From Rhizobium sp. Q54 (GTDB taxonomy: Bacteria; Pseudomonadota; Alphaproteobacteria; Micropepsales; Micropepsaceae), in the NCBI GenBank assembly GCA_945882615.1, contig CAMCWK010000003.1:94208-158207 (forward strand): a stretch of 64,000 nt of DNA, read 5' to 3'. Of this stretch, positions 1-9,611 are shown piece by piece. Numbering within the stretch: the stretch's first letter is position 1; the number at the start of each line of letters is the position of its first letter. The position numbers and the translations under genes are program-made. The notes below the pieces were generated by a model, which saw nothing but the letters and a program-made list of their open reading frames with translations, was not told the origin of the DNA and made no database searches.

Positions 1-146
1 AAATGACGCTGTGAAGGGAGGGAAACCCCGCAAATTCAAGGTACTGCGCCGGGAACTGGCGACAAGACCGCTGCGGAACTGGGATTTGGCCAGCGTCGTT
101 ACTATATTAACCGGACGAACCGCGAGGGGCGCGGACAGGAGTTTGT

Positions 147-719
147 ATGATCATTCGACATTCCGTTTCCCGCCCCCTCCTGAAGGGGCCGGTTTTGGCG
201 CTCGGCCTCGCTTTGGCGCTGGCGGGCTGCATGACCCCCACCCCCTATGCGCCGCGGCTGCAAGGCCAGGCCACCGGCTATACCGACCGGGCGCTGGCGC
301 AGAATCGCTACCGCATCACTTTTACCGGCAACACCGCCACGCCGCGCGAAACGGTGGAAACCTATCTGCTGCTGCGGGCCGCCGAAGTGGCGCGTGCCGG
401 CGGTGCAACCCACTTCATGTTCGACACCCGCAACACCCGCGCCAATACCACGGTGCAGACCGTGCCCTATGGCCCGCCGCCGCCGGATCCCTATTGGTGG
501 GGACGCCCGCGCTACGGTTATTGGGGTGGTTGGGGCGGCTGGGGTTTCCCCTACGAGCCCATGCACGATGTCGTGGTGCGCACCAACTATGAGGCCTATG
601 CCGAGATCGTGCTGCTGACGGCGGATCAGGCGGCCAAGGAGCCGCGCGCGCTGGCGGCGGCCGATGTGATTTCGCGCCTGGGACCGGATGCGGCGCCGCC
701 GAACCCTAACCGCCCCTGA
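147..719 (+). CDS. CC0125/CC1285-type envelope lipoprotein
   Basis: This is a predicted 190-residue lipoprotein of unknown function. The N-terminus has a basic n-region, a Leu/Ala-rich hydrophobic core and a lipobox ending AGC, with the acylated Cys at about residue 28. The middle contains a Trp/Tyr/Gly/Pro-rich stretch around residues 110-132. The layout matches the alphaproteobacterial CC0125/CC1285 lipoprotein family from memory. The protein should be anchored in the periplasm or outer membrane. Its 3' end overlaps the end of the convergent TusA-like gene by 14 bp. The family assignment is an inference; the signal peptide is seen directly. Confidence 0.72.
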   Translation: MIIRHSVSRPLLKGPVLALGLALALAGCMTPTPYAPRLQGQATGYTDRALAQNRYRITFTGNTATPRETVETYLLLRAAEVARAGGATHFMFDTRNTRANTTVQTVPYGPPPPDPYWWGRPRYGYWGGWGGWGFPYEPMHDVVVRTNYEAYAEIVLLTADQAAKEPRALAAADVISRLGPDAAPPNPNRP

Positions 720-939
720 CCCGCAGCACGAATTCGCTATAGCCATTGCGCGAGGCCACGCTTTCCACGGCGTGGCCTTCGCCGTGGCACATATGCGGAA
801 TGTCCACCACCGCCATGGGATCGTCGGCCAGTACCGTCAACACGGCGCCGGTCGGCAGTTGCATCAGTTTTTTCTTCGCCAGCAGCGCGGGCAGCGGACA
901 TTTCAGGCCGCGAAGGTCCAGTGCCTCATCCATGCCCAT
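706..939 (-). CDS. TusA-family sulfurtransferase-like protein
   Basis: This 77-residue protein has the TusA/SirA/YeeD fold signature: an N-terminal strand followed by LRGLKCPLP, with the conserved Cys at residue 14 in the CPxP motif. TusA proteins carry a persulfide on this Cys and relay sulfur for tRNA thiolation or other sulfur transfer. The full family length of about 75-80 residues is present. No sulfur-relay partner gene is adjacent, so the exact pathway cannot be assigned. An alternative in-frame ATG lies two codons downstream. Confidence 0.82.
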   Translation of the reverse strand: MGMDEALDLRGLKCPLPALLAKKKLMQLPTGAVLTVLADDPMAVVDIPHMCHGEGHAVESVASRNGYSEFVLRVRGG

Positions 940-971
940 ATCTTGATTAGAACCGGTGCCGGGCTCAAGCT

Positions 972-2776
<1,805 letters not shown>

Positions 2777-2780
<4 letters not shown>

Positions 2781-3370
2781 GCGAAGTCTTTCGCCAGCGC
2801 CGCGCGTGTCTCGGCACCCAGCACCGCCATATGGCCGTAATTCTTGTGGCTGAGGCCCAGCACCACACGCTCGCTGCCGCTTTTGAAGCGCGCGATCTGG
2901 TCCTTGGTCAGTTTGAAGCGCAGCCAGTGCACCGATGACGTCTTGCCGTCGGGTGTGGTGCGGTCATCATACTCGGTGGGCGTGGCATGGATGGTATCGC
3001 CACCGATTTCCAGGAACACGCTTTCCTCGATGCCGCCCAGGGTCAGCAAGGTGGCGCTGCGGCGCTTTTCGTCCTCGATCTCCAGCATCAGGGTGGCGAT
3101 CAGTTCGTCGCCCTGCGGGATCAGGGGATTATAGGCCGCCAGTTCACCCGGAATCTGTTCCGCGCCGCCTTTTTCAATGCGCAGCATCTCCTGCACCTGC
3201 AGCCACATGGTGGCGTAATTCTCGAAATAGAAAGTCGCGAAGGGGCCGACTTCGATCCGCCGCAGCTTCTTTATCGGGATCAGGTTGGATTTCAGCGCCT
3301 TGCGTTGCTGGTCATATTCCGACGCCGACAGAATGTCGGCGGGTGTGATCTGGCGCGTCGCTTCAGGCAT
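2777..3370 (-). CDS. DUF3501 family protein
   Basis: This 197-residue soluble protein matches DUF3501: an N-terminal ITPADILSASEY segment, a central VGPFATFYFENYATMWLQVQEML region and a conserved C-terminal SVHWLRFKL/ERVVLGLSH segment. Its function is not established. It lies downstream of the Fe-S oxidoreductase and rubrerythrin genes on the same strand. That three-gene order recurs in proteobacteria and suggests a shared role in peroxide or iron-sulfur chemistry. I prefer the ATG at 3370, which has GAGG upstream, over an in-frame ATG at 3391. Confidence 0.82.
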
Positions 3371-3386
3371 TTGCTTCAACCTCGGC

Positions 3387-3454
3387 CTCATGCTTCGACG
3401 GGCTCAGCATGAGAATCTATCCAATCTCCTCACCCTGAGCTTGTCGAAGGGCGA
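3387..3454. repeat. short palindromic interspersed repeat, copy 1
   Basis: Two near-palindromic arms are separated by a spacer of about 14 nt. The left arm is a CATGCTTCGAC...GCTCAGCATGAG hairpin and the right arm is CTCACCCTGAGCTTGTCGAAGGGCGAG. The same arms recur at 6601-6671 and 19249-19310. All copies are intergenic, sitting just outside coding ends. This looks like a REP/MITE-like element; no transposase is encoded. Confidence 0.75.
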
Positions 3455-3464
3455 GAATACAAAC

Positions 3465-4799
3465 TCAGTCTTTCTTCAATCCAAAGGCACGGGCCATGAT
3501 CTGGATGGGATGTTCGGGTTCGCGCGCCGGCGTTTCGGTATGCGCCACGATATGCTGCGCCGCCAGCGGGCAGTCCGACACGATATGACCGCGCCCCTGC
3601 GTGTTGGCGGCGCGGAACACCGGACGGCCCACCTTGACGGCGACATCATGGGTCGGCTTGACCACGCCGAAGGTGCCGCCATGGCCCGAGCAGCGCTCGA
3701 TCACATCCACCGGCGTTTCGGGGACCATCTTCAGCATCTCGGCTGCCTTGGGGCCCATATTCTGGGCCCGGGCGTGGCAGGCCAGATGCACGGTGACGCC
3801 TTCGGGCAGCGGCGTCATTCCGCCCGGCAGGCCGTCCTTCTTGGCGACATCGACGACATACTCGTCGATGTCATAAGTGTGTTCGGCGACCTTTTTCACA
3901 TTCTCGTCGTCGGGCACGATCAGCGCCCATTCGAATTTCAGCATCAGCCCGCAGGACGCGGTCAGCGCCACGATGTCGTAGCCGTCATCGATCAGCTTCA
4001 CCAATTCCTTGGAGACCTTGGTGGCGTTGGACGCGACCCGCGCCAGCTCGGCCTGTTCCAGGAACGGCATGCCGCAGCAGCCGGGATAGGCGACTTTGGT
4101 TTCCACGCCGATATGGTTGAGCACGGCGCGCGCATCCATCCCGGTTTCCGGCTTGTTGTAATTGACGAAGCAGGTGGCATAGAGCGCCGCCTTGCGCCTG
4201 CCGAAGGCGGGCGCGGCGCTGTTGACCGTGCCTTCTTCATGCTTGTCGGCGGATACAAAAGTGCGGCTGTGGAATTTGGGCAGGGGCGCCTTGGCGTCGA
4301 TGCCGGTGACTTTTTCCATCACGGGGCGGGTCAGCTTGTTGTCCACATTGCTGGCCCAGTTGACCAGCGGCGCCACGGGCCGCGCCATCGCGCCGTTGCG
4401 GTCCATCTCGGCCAGCTGCTTCTGGATGAACTCGCCCTTGTTCTTTCCCGCATTGGCAAAGCGGTGGCGCAGCATCAGGTGCGGGAAATCCAGCATGAAG
4501 GGATGCGGCGGCACGTAGGGGCACTTGGTCATGAAGCACATGTCGCAAAGCGTGCAGGCTTCGACCACCGGCTTGAAGTCTTCGGATTTCAGGCTTTCAA
4601 CATCTTCGGCCGGGCTGTTGTCGATCAGGTCGAACAGGCGCGGGAAGGAATCGCAGAGATTGAAGCAGCGGCGGCAGCCATGACAGATGTCGAAGACGCG
4701 GCGCATCTCCGCATCCAGCTTCACCGGATCGGCGAAATCCGGGTCCTGCCACTTGATGATTTCGCGGGTGGGGGCCTCGAGGCTGCCTTCGCCGGTCAT
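3465..4799 (-). CDS. heterodisulfide-reductase-like Fe-S oxidoreductase (CCG domains)
   Basis: This 444-residue protein resembles GlpC/HdrB-type electron-transfer subunits. Two classical 4Fe-4S motifs are visible in the first 115 residues (CHGCRRCFNLC and CTLCDMCFMTKCP). They are followed by a cysteine-rich CCG module (PGCCGMPFLEQ) and a later CSGHGG segment. Such proteins pass electrons between iron-sulfur clusters and a partner. The gene sits between rubrerythrin and DUF3501, so it may supply reductant for peroxide removal by rubrerythrin; that is an inference from context. An intrinsic terminator separates it from rubrerythrin, implying reduced read-through. Confidence 0.85.
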   Translation of the reverse strand: MTGEGSLEAPTREIIKWQDPDFADPVKLDAEMRRVFDICHGCRRCFNLCDSFPRLFDLIDNSPAEDVESLKSEDFKPVVEACTLCDMCFMTKCPYVPPHPFMLDFPHLMLRHRFANAGKNKGEFIQKQLAEMDRNGAMARPVAPLVNWASNVDNKLTRPVMEKVTGIDAKAPLPKFHSRTFVSADKHEEGTVNSAAPAFGRRKAALYATCFVNYNKPETGMDARAVLNHIGVETKVAYPGCCGMPFLEQAELARVASNATKVSKELVKLIDDGYDIVALTASCGLMLKFEWALIVPDDENVKKVAEHTYDIDEYVVDVAKKDGLPGGMTPLPEGVTVHLACHARAQNMGPKAAEMLKMVPETPVDVIERCSGHGGTFGVVKPTHDVAVKVGRPVFRAANTQGRGHIVSDCPLAAQHIVAHTETPAREPEHPIQIMARAFGLKKD

Positions 4800-4825
4800 G
4801 AAGTATCCGCTGCTGGAATGCCTGA

Positions 4826-4864
4826 AAGAAAAACAGCCGCGCGAAGTTTTCGTTCGCGCGGCTG
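4826..4864 (-). terminator. intrinsic terminator after rubrerythrin
   Basis: On the minus strand a perfect 12-bp GC-rich stem (4834-4845 with 4853-4864) closes a 7-nt loop and is followed by a T tract (complement of AAGAAAAA at 4826-4833). It lies 20 bp after the rubrerythrin stop and upstream of the Fe-S gene. It should therefore attenuate transcription into the rest of the operon. Confidence 0.85.
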
Positions 4865-4884
4865 GGTCAACTTAAAACGTCAAA

Positions 4885-5307
4885 TTACTTGCCCAGCGTA
4901 TCGAGGGCCTTCTGGAAACGGCCGGCATGGCTCTTCTCGGCTTTCGCCAGGGTCTCGAACCAGTCGGCGATTTCGTCAAAGCCTTCGGTGCGCGCGGTCT
5001 TGGCCATGCCCGGATACATGTCGGTATATTCGTGGGTCTCGCCCGCGATCGACGCCTTCAGGTTGGCGTCGGTGGCGCCGATCGGCTCGCCGGTGGCCGG
5101 ATCGCCGACTTCTTCCAGATATTCCAGATGGCCGTGGGCGTGGCCGGTTTCGCCTTCCGCGGTGGAGCGGAACACGGCGGCGACATCGTTATGGCCTTCG
5201 ACGTCGGCCTTCTGCGCGAAATAGAGATAGCGGCGGTTCGCCTGGCTTTCGCCCGCGAAGGCCTCTTTGAGATTTTCCCAGGTCTTGGTGTCTTTCAGTG
5301 CGGGCAT
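4885..5307 (-). CDS. rubrerythrin-family di-iron protein lacking rubredoxin domain
   Basis: This 140-residue ferritin-like protein carries the di-iron four-helix bundle signature. [16 protein letters not shown] is followed by GETGHAHGH and, in the second half, EKSHAGRF. Rubrerythrins reduce hydrogen peroxide at a di-iron site. The protein contains no cysteine, so the C-terminal rubredoxin domain of classical rubrerythrin is absent and an external electron donor is needed. The neighbouring Fe-S oxidoreductase is a candidate. The ATG at 5307 has a well-placed GGAGAG. A perfect Irr-type ICE palindrome lies about 60 bp upstream, suggesting iron-dependent control. Confidence 0.88.
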   Translation of the reverse strand: MPALKDTKTWENLKEAFAGESQANRRYLYFAQKADVEGHNDVAAVFRSTAEGETGHAHGHLEYLEEVGDPATGEPIGATDANLKASIAGETHEYTDMYPGMAKTARTEGFDEIADWFETLAKAEKSHAGRFQKALDTLGK

Positions 5308-5368
5308 GCGCCTCTCCATAAAACTTTCGGCGCAACACTGTTCCTGCCGCGGCCAGCTGTCAACGGGA

Positions 5369-5383
5369 TTAGAACGATTCTAA
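5369..5383. promoter_or_regulatory. ICE (Irr-binding) palindrome upstream of rubrerythrin
   Basis: The sequence TTAGAA-CGA-TTCTAA is a perfect 6+6 inverted repeat with a 3-nt spacer. It matches the alphaproteobacterial iron control element (TTTAGAAnnnTTCTAAA). It sits between rubrerythrin (starts 5307) and irr (ends 5420). Irr occupancy near a start usually represses under low iron, which would save iron by reducing an iron protein. The mode of action is inferred. Confidence 0.78.
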
Positions 5384-5419
5384 ACTATGAGAATGACTCG
5401 CAGGACGCGGTCTGCGGCG

Positions 5420-5854
5420 CTAGCTGCGCCGCACGCGCACGACAACGTCCACGCGGTCGACGGCAAGACCCGGCGGCGGCGCGGGAACGCCCGCCACCGC
5501 GATGGTTTCGCCCGGAATGTCGATCAGCATGCCTTCGCTCTCCAGGAAGAAATGCTGATGATCGCCGGTATTGGTATCGAAATAGCTGCGCGAGGAATCC
5601 ACGATCACCTGGCGCAAAAGGCCCGCCTGGGTGAACTGATGCAGGGTGTTGTAGACCGTGGCCAGCGACACTTTCACGCCCGCGTCCGACACTTCATCAT
5701 GCAGGCTTTCCGCCGTCACATGCCGGTCACAGGTCTTGAACAACAGGCTGGCCAGTTCGACCCGCTGGCGGGTTGGACGCAGGCCGGCATGGCGCAGCCG
5801 GGCCGTCGCGGCGGCGGTCATCTCCTTGGCGGATTCACGCAAAGTCTTGACCAT
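5420..5854 (-). CDS. irr: iron response regulator Irr (Fur family)
   Basis: This 144-residue Fur-superfamily repressor has an N-terminal winged helix (GLRPTRQRVELASLLF and SLATVYNTLHQFTQAGLL). A dimerisation domain contains the FDTNTGDHQHFF histidine-rich segment. The Irr-type tail follows, with DIPGETI and then PPGLAVDRVDVVVRV. Irr senses haem/iron status and controls iron and haem genes through ICE motifs. Adjacency to fabA is a conserved alphaproteobacterial arrangement. I choose ATG 5854, preceded by AAAGG, over a TTG at 5881. Two ICE palindromes flank the gene, one of them immediately upstream, so autoregulation is plausible. Confidence 0.92.
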   Translation of the reverse strand: MVKTLRESAKEMTAAATARLRHAGLRPTRQRVELASLLFKTCDRHVTAESLHDEVSDAGVKVSLATVYNTLHQFTQAGLLRQVIVDSSRSYFDTNTGDHQHFFLESEGMLIDIPGETIAVAGVPAPPPGLAVDRVDVVVRVRRS

Positions 5855-5927
5855 GGGCCTTTGATCCTTTGGGGTTCGCAACCTGTGCGATTGTGGGCAA
5901 CCCTGCTAAACTAGGCCACAATATATG

Positions 5928-5942
5928 TTAGAACGTTTCTAA
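5928..5942. promoter_or_regulatory. ICE (Irr-binding) palindrome between irr and fabA
   Basis: TTAGAA-CGT-TTCTAA is a perfect 6+6 inverted repeat in the irr-fabA divergent intergenic region, 74 bp upstream of irr and 92 bp upstream of fabA. It has the same half-sites and spacing as the site at 5369-5383. It could mediate irr autoregulation, iron control of the fab genes, or both. Confidence 0.78.
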
Positions 5943-6033
5943 GCAACAAGGGACGGGTTGGCGGTAGCCCATCTGCCGCTTTTGGGGTAGGGAACCCCGA
6001 GGGAAACTCCAGAGTTTTCAAGGGATAGGAAAA

Positions 6034-6594
6034 GTGGACCAGCCGTTGCGGAAATCCAGTTTCGACCTTCAGGGCCTGTTGGCCTGCGCCCGCGGCGACC
6101 TGTTCGGTCCGGGCAACGCCCAGTTGCCCATGCCGCCCATGCTGATGTTCGACCGCATCACCACCATCACCGCCGATGGCGGCGAGGACGGCAAGGGTCA
6201 GGTGATCGCCGAATTCGATATCAACCCGGATCTGTGGTTCTTCAAATGCCATTTCGAAGGCGATCCGGTGATGCCCGGCTGCCTGGGTCTGGATGCCTTG
6301 TGGCAGATGGTCGGATTCTTCCTGGGCTGGATGGGCGGGCAGGGACGCGGCCGCGCGCTGGGCGTGGACGAGGTCAAGTTCACCGGCATGGTGCTGCCCA
6401 CCGCCAAGAAGATCACCTATATCGTCAATCTCAAGCGCGTGATCATGCGCAAGCTGGTGCTGGGCATTGCCGATGGCATCATGAAGGTGGACGGCAAAGT
6501 CATCTATGAAGCCAAGGGTCTGCGTGTCGGCCTGTTCACCGATGCGGCCGCGGCCCTGGCGGCACAGGGCAGCAAGGCGCCAGCCTCCGCCTGA
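6034..6594 (+). CDS. fabA: 3-hydroxydecanoyl-ACP dehydratase/isomerase FabA
   Basis: This 186-residue hot-dog-fold enzyme dehydrates beta-hydroxyacyl-ACP and isomerises trans-2- to cis-3-decenoyl-ACP. It is the entry to anaerobic-type unsaturated fatty acid synthesis. The catalytic His lies in [20 protein letters not shown] and the catalytic Asp in the following LDALWQM segment, both typical of FabA. Length matches the family (about 170-190). Initiation is at GTG 6034, preceded by AGGGATAGGA. It heads a fabA-fabB-fabI set, so the window encodes the committed unsaturated branch together with elongation and reduction steps. Confidence 0.95.
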   Translation: MDQPLRKSSFDLQGLLACARGDLFGPGNAQLPMPPMLMFDRITTITADGGEDGKGQVIAEFDINPDLWFFKCHFEGDPVMPGCLGLDALWQMVGFFLGWMGGQGRGRALGVDEVKFTGMVLPTAKKITYIVNLKRVIMRKLVLGIADGIMKVDGKVIYEAKGLRVGLFTDAAAALAAQGSKAPASA

Positions 6595-6600
6595 AAAAAT

Positions 6601-6671
6601 TCCTCACCCCTTCGACAAGCTCAGGGTGAGGACAAACTCCAATCCTCATGCTGAGCTTGTCGAAGCATGAG
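6601..6671. repeat. short palindromic interspersed repeat, copy 2
   Basis: The fabA-fabB intergenic space contains CTCACCCCTTCGACAAGCTC...GGTGAG followed by CTCATGCTGAGCTTGTCGAAGCATGAG. These are the same two arms as copies 1 and 3, separated by about 14 nt. Being inside the fab operon, the hairpins could affect mRNA processing or stability between the two genes. Confidence 0.78.
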
Positions 6672-6688
6672 CGCGTAAAAAGGTTCTT

Positions 6689-7909
6689 ATGAGAAGAGTG
6701 GTCGTTACCGGCCTCGGCATCGTGTCCTCCATTGGCAACAACGCCGATGAAGTCACGCAGTCCCTGCGCCTGGCGCGTTCCGGCATTGTCGCGGCGGAAG
6801 ATTATATTCGCCTGGGTTTTCGCTCCCAGGTGCATGGCAGCCTGAAGATAAACCTGGATGAAGTGGTGGACCGCCGCGCCCGGCGCTTCCAGGGCGACGG
6901 CGCCGGCTATTGCTGGGTGGCGATGAACCAGGCCATCGCCGATGCGGGTCTCGGCGAAGATCTGGTTTCCAATCCGCGCACCGGCCTCATTGCGGGGTCC
7001 GGTGGCCCCAGCACCAAGGCCATCGTCCAGGCCGCCGACATTACCCGCCAGAACAATTCTCCCAAGCGCGTCGGGCCTTTCGCGGTGCCCAAGGCGATGT
7101 CTTCGACCGTCAGCGCCAATCTTTCCACCTGGTTCAAGACCAAGGGCTACAATTATTCCATCTCCTCGGCCTGCTCGACCTCGGCCAACTGTATCGGCAA
7201 TGCCTTTGAACTGATCCAGTGGGGCAAGCAGGACGTAATGTTCGCGGGCGGCGGCGAGGAACTGGATTGGACGCTCAGCGAATTGTTCGACGCGATGGGC
7301 GCCATGTCGTCCAAGTTTAATGCCTCGCCCGAAAGCGCCAGCCGCGCCTATGACCTGGGCCGCGACGGCTTTGTGATTTCCGGCGGCGGTGGCATTCTGG
7401 TGTTGGAAGAGCTGGAACACGCCAAGGCGCGCGGCGCGAAAATCTATGCCGAGCTGGTGGGCTATGGCGCCACCGCCGATGGCGCCGACATGGTCGCCCC
7501 GTCGGGCGAGGGCGCGGTGCGCTGCATGCAGATGGCGCTGGAAGGCGTGAAAGCGCCGGTGGACTACATCAATCCGCACGCCACCTCGACACCGGTTGGC
7601 GACATTCCCGAAATCAACGCCATCAAGACGGTGTTTGGCGCCAAGACCCCGCCGATCAGCGCCACCAAGTCGCTGACCGGTCACAGCCCGGGCGCGGCCG
7701 GCGTGCATGAGGCGATCTACACGCTGCTGATGATGAAGAACAACTTCATCTGCGAAAGCGCCAATATCCAGATCCTCGATCCGGCCGTCGAAGGCGCCAA
7801 TATCGTGCGCCAGCGCATCGACAACGCCCAGATCAATGTCGCTTTGTCCAACAGCTTCGGCTTTGGCGGCACCAACGCCTCGCTGGTCTTCCAGCGTTTT
7901 GAGAACTGA
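6689..7909 (+). CDS. fabB: beta-ketoacyl-ACP synthase I FabB
   Basis: This 406-residue thiolase-fold condensing enzyme elongates acyl-ACP with malonyl-ACP and is needed for unsaturated acyl chains. The Cys-His-His triad is visible: [12 protein letters not shown] (nucleophile Cys), [11 protein letters not shown] (first His) and [12 protein letters not shown] (second His). The [12 protein letters not shown]-terminal motif is intact. It lies 94 bp after fabA, with a palindromic repeat in the gap. The start ATG at 6689 leads directly into [13 protein letters not shown], typical of the family. Confidence 0.95.
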   Translation: MRRVVVTGLGIVSSIGNNADEVTQSLRLARSGIVAAEDYIRLGFRSQVHGSLKINLDEVVDRRARRFQGDGAGYCWVAMNQAIADAGLGEDLVSNPRTGLIAGSGGPSTKAIVQAADITRQNNSPKRVGPFAVPKAMSSTVSANLSTWFKTKGYNYSISSACSTSANCIGNAFELIQWGKQDVMFAGGGEELDWTLSELFDAMGAMSSKFNASPESASRAYDLGRDGFVISGGGGILVLEELEHAKARGAKIYAELVGYGATADGADMVAPSGEGAVRCMQMALEGVKAPVDYINPHATSTPVGDIPEINAIKTVFGAKTPPISATKSLTGHSPGAAGVHEAIYTLLMMKNNFICESANIQILDPAVEGANIVRQRIDNAQINVALSNSFGFGGTNASLVFQRFEN

Positions 7910-7948
7910 TGTCCCAGAATGGAACAGAAAACCCCGCGGGATCACATC

Positions 7949-8806
7949 ATGGCTGAGGCCAAAACGGGACTGATGGCCGGCAAGCGCGGCCTGATCATGG
8001 GGGTGGCGAACGACCATTCCATCGCCTGGGGCATCGCCCAGATGCTGGCCTCGCAGGGTGCGGAGATCGCCTTTACCTATCAGGGTGACGCCCAGGCCAA
8101 GCGGTTAAAGCCGCTGGCGGCCTCGATCGGCTCGTCCATCGTGCTGCACGCCGATGTCGAAAGCGACGAACAGCTCGACGCCGTCTTCGCCGCCCTGAAG
8201 AAGGAATGGGGCACTATCGACTTCCTGGTTCACTCCCTGGCCTTTTCCGATCGTGACGAACTCAAGGGCCGCTACGTCGATACCAGCCGCGTCAACTTCG
8301 CCAAAACCCTCGATATTTCCTGCTATTCCTTCACCGCCGTCGCCAACCGCGCCGCCAAGATGATGACCAGGGGCGGCAGCCTGGTAACCTTGTCCTATCT
8401 CGGCGCCCAGCGCGTCATGCCCAACTACAACGTCATGGGAATTGCAAAGGCGGCGCTGGAAGCCAGTGTCCGCTATCTCGCGGCCGATCTGGGCCGCGAC
8501 AATATCCGCGTCAATGCCATCTCCGCCGGGCCAATGCGCACCCTGGCGGGCGCGGCCGTGGGTGATGCCCGCACCGTGTTCAAATGGAACAAGGCGCATG
8601 CCCCGCTCAAGCGAACCGTGGAACTTAACCATGTCGGCGGCGCGGCATTGTACTTGCTTAGTGACCTGGCAGGTGGTGTCACCGGCGAAATTCATTTCGT
8701 CGACTCCGGCTTCAACGTGATCGGCATGCCGCCGACCGCGGATCTGAACGGATGGACTCCGCCCGAGAATGGCCAGGAGCATCCCGATGGGCGTGCGGAT
8801 TCATGA
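7949..8806 (+). CDS. fabI: enoyl-ACP reductase (NADH) FabI
   Basis: This short-chain dehydrogenase-fold enzyme performs the last reduction of each fatty acid elongation cycle. The FabI-specific cofactor motif KRGLIMGVANDHSIAWGIA is near the N-terminus. The Y-x6-K catalytic pair appears as YNVMGIAK. The SLAFSDR and AGPMRTLA segments are also typical. I use ATG 7949 (about 285 residues), which gives a normal family N-terminus; an in-frame ATG at 7919 would add ten residues. It follows fabB closely and overlaps the next gene by 20 nt. Confidence 0.93.
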   Translation: MAEAKTGLMAGKRGLIMGVANDHSIAWGIAQMLASQGAEIAFTYQGDAQAKRLKPLAASIGSSIVLHADVESDEQLDAVFAALKKEWGTIDFLVHSLAFSDRDELKGRYVDTSRVNFAKTLDISCYSFTAVANRAAKMMTRGGSLVTLSYLGAQRVMPNYNVMGIAKAALEASVRYLAADLGRDNIRVNAISAGPMRTLAGAAVGDARTVFKWNKAHAPLKRTVELNHVGGAALYLLSDLAGGVTGEIHFVDSGFNVIGMPPTADLNGWTPPENGQEHPDGRADS

Positions 8807-9389
8807 CGTATTTTTGGCGACAGCGCTGACGCTGGCTGTCGCAACACCTGTGCTCGCCAATTGGCAGGACAGGGCTTCCTCCCCCGATACCGACCGTTTG
8901 GTGCAGCTGCCGCAGACCCGCGCCCGCGCGCTGGAAGACGCCCGCACCGGCGAAGGCCGTGGCGACTGGCGTGCTATCCCGCGCGTGATGCAGGCCGAGG
9001 GCCGCGCCATTCCCGCCCGCGCCATGATTGGCAACTGGCGCTGCCGCCAGATCAAGCTGGGCGGCGTGTCGGCCTATATGGTCTATAACCAGTGGTTCAA
9101 CTGCCGCATTCGTCCCCACAATGGCGGCCTGGTATTCGAGAAATTGAATGGCAGCCAGCGCATGGCCGGCTTCCTTTATCCGGAAAATGGCGCCTGGGTG
9201 TATCTGGGCTCATCGGCGGTGCGGGGCGAGCGCATCGACCCCTATTCCGGCCGCACGCCGTCCATCGGCGCGGCGGTGACGCCCGACGATCAGATCGGTC
9301 TGTTGACGGGTATCGGCAACAATCACCTGCGGCTGGAAATTCCGGCGGTACAGGAGTCCTTGCTGGATGTGGTGGAATTGGTGCGCTAG
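8787..9389 (+). CDS. DUF4893 domain secreted protein
   Basis: A 200-residue exported protein of unknown function with a cleavable signal peptide (hydrophobic stretch VFLATALTLAVATPVLA). The mature part fits DUF4893: a RVMQAEGRAIPARAMIGNWRCRQIK region followed by YMVYNQWFNCRI and a C-terminal half rich in beta structure. The two Cys residues could form a disulfide in the periplasm. The ATG at 8787 has AGGAG ten bases upstream and overlaps the end of fabI, so it is probably co-transcribed with the fab genes. No functional link to fatty acid synthesis is known to me. Confidence 0.75.
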   Translation: MGVRIHDVFLATALTLAVATPVLANWQDRASSPDTDRLVQLPQTRARALEDARTGEGRGDWRAIPRVMQAEGRAIPARAMIGNWRCRQIKLGGVSAYMVYNQWFNCRIRPHNGGLVFEKLNGSQRMAGFLYPENGAWVYLGSSAVRGERIDPYSGRTPSIGAAVTPDDQIGLLTGIGNNHLRLEIPAVQESLLDVVELVR

Positions 9390-9399
9390 CGAAAACTAG

Positions 9400-9605
9400 T
9401 CATCCCCGGCGAGTGGCGGCGATAGCCGCCGCGAGGGAAGGGGATCCATCTATCCAGCCGCGCGATACTCCGCATGGATTCCCGTTCCAGCCGCTCGCGT
9501 TGCTCGCGGCGTTCGTTGCTCGAATGGCCTGCCGGCCATTCGTTCGCTACGCGAACCGCTCCTCACCCCCTCGCATTGCTACGCAACGCGAGGCCGGGAA
9601 TGACA
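9400..9605. repeat. structured ~200-bp interspersed repeat, copy 1
   Basis: This intergenic block is bounded by GTCATCCCCGGCGAG and GCCGGGAATGACAG. It contains several nested inverted repeats: GGCGGCGATAGCCGCC, AATGGCCTGCCGGCCATT, GTTCGCTACGCGAAC and CGCATTGCTACGCAACGCG. An inverted copy lies at 32236-32450 with the same internal hairpins. No reading frame is supported. It behaves like a non-autonomous palindromic element at a convergent gene junction (DUF4893 and carA). Confidence 0.8.
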
Positions 9606-9611
9606 GAAAAG

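Noticed and set aside
11..592. Frame overlapping the first lipoprotein
   Set aside because: It lacks domain signals, while the 147-719 frame has a signal peptide and lipobox.
6536..8017. Long antisense frame across fabB
   Set aside because: Composition is that of a high-GC shadow frame; fabA, fabB and fabI cover the region with conserved catalytic motifs.
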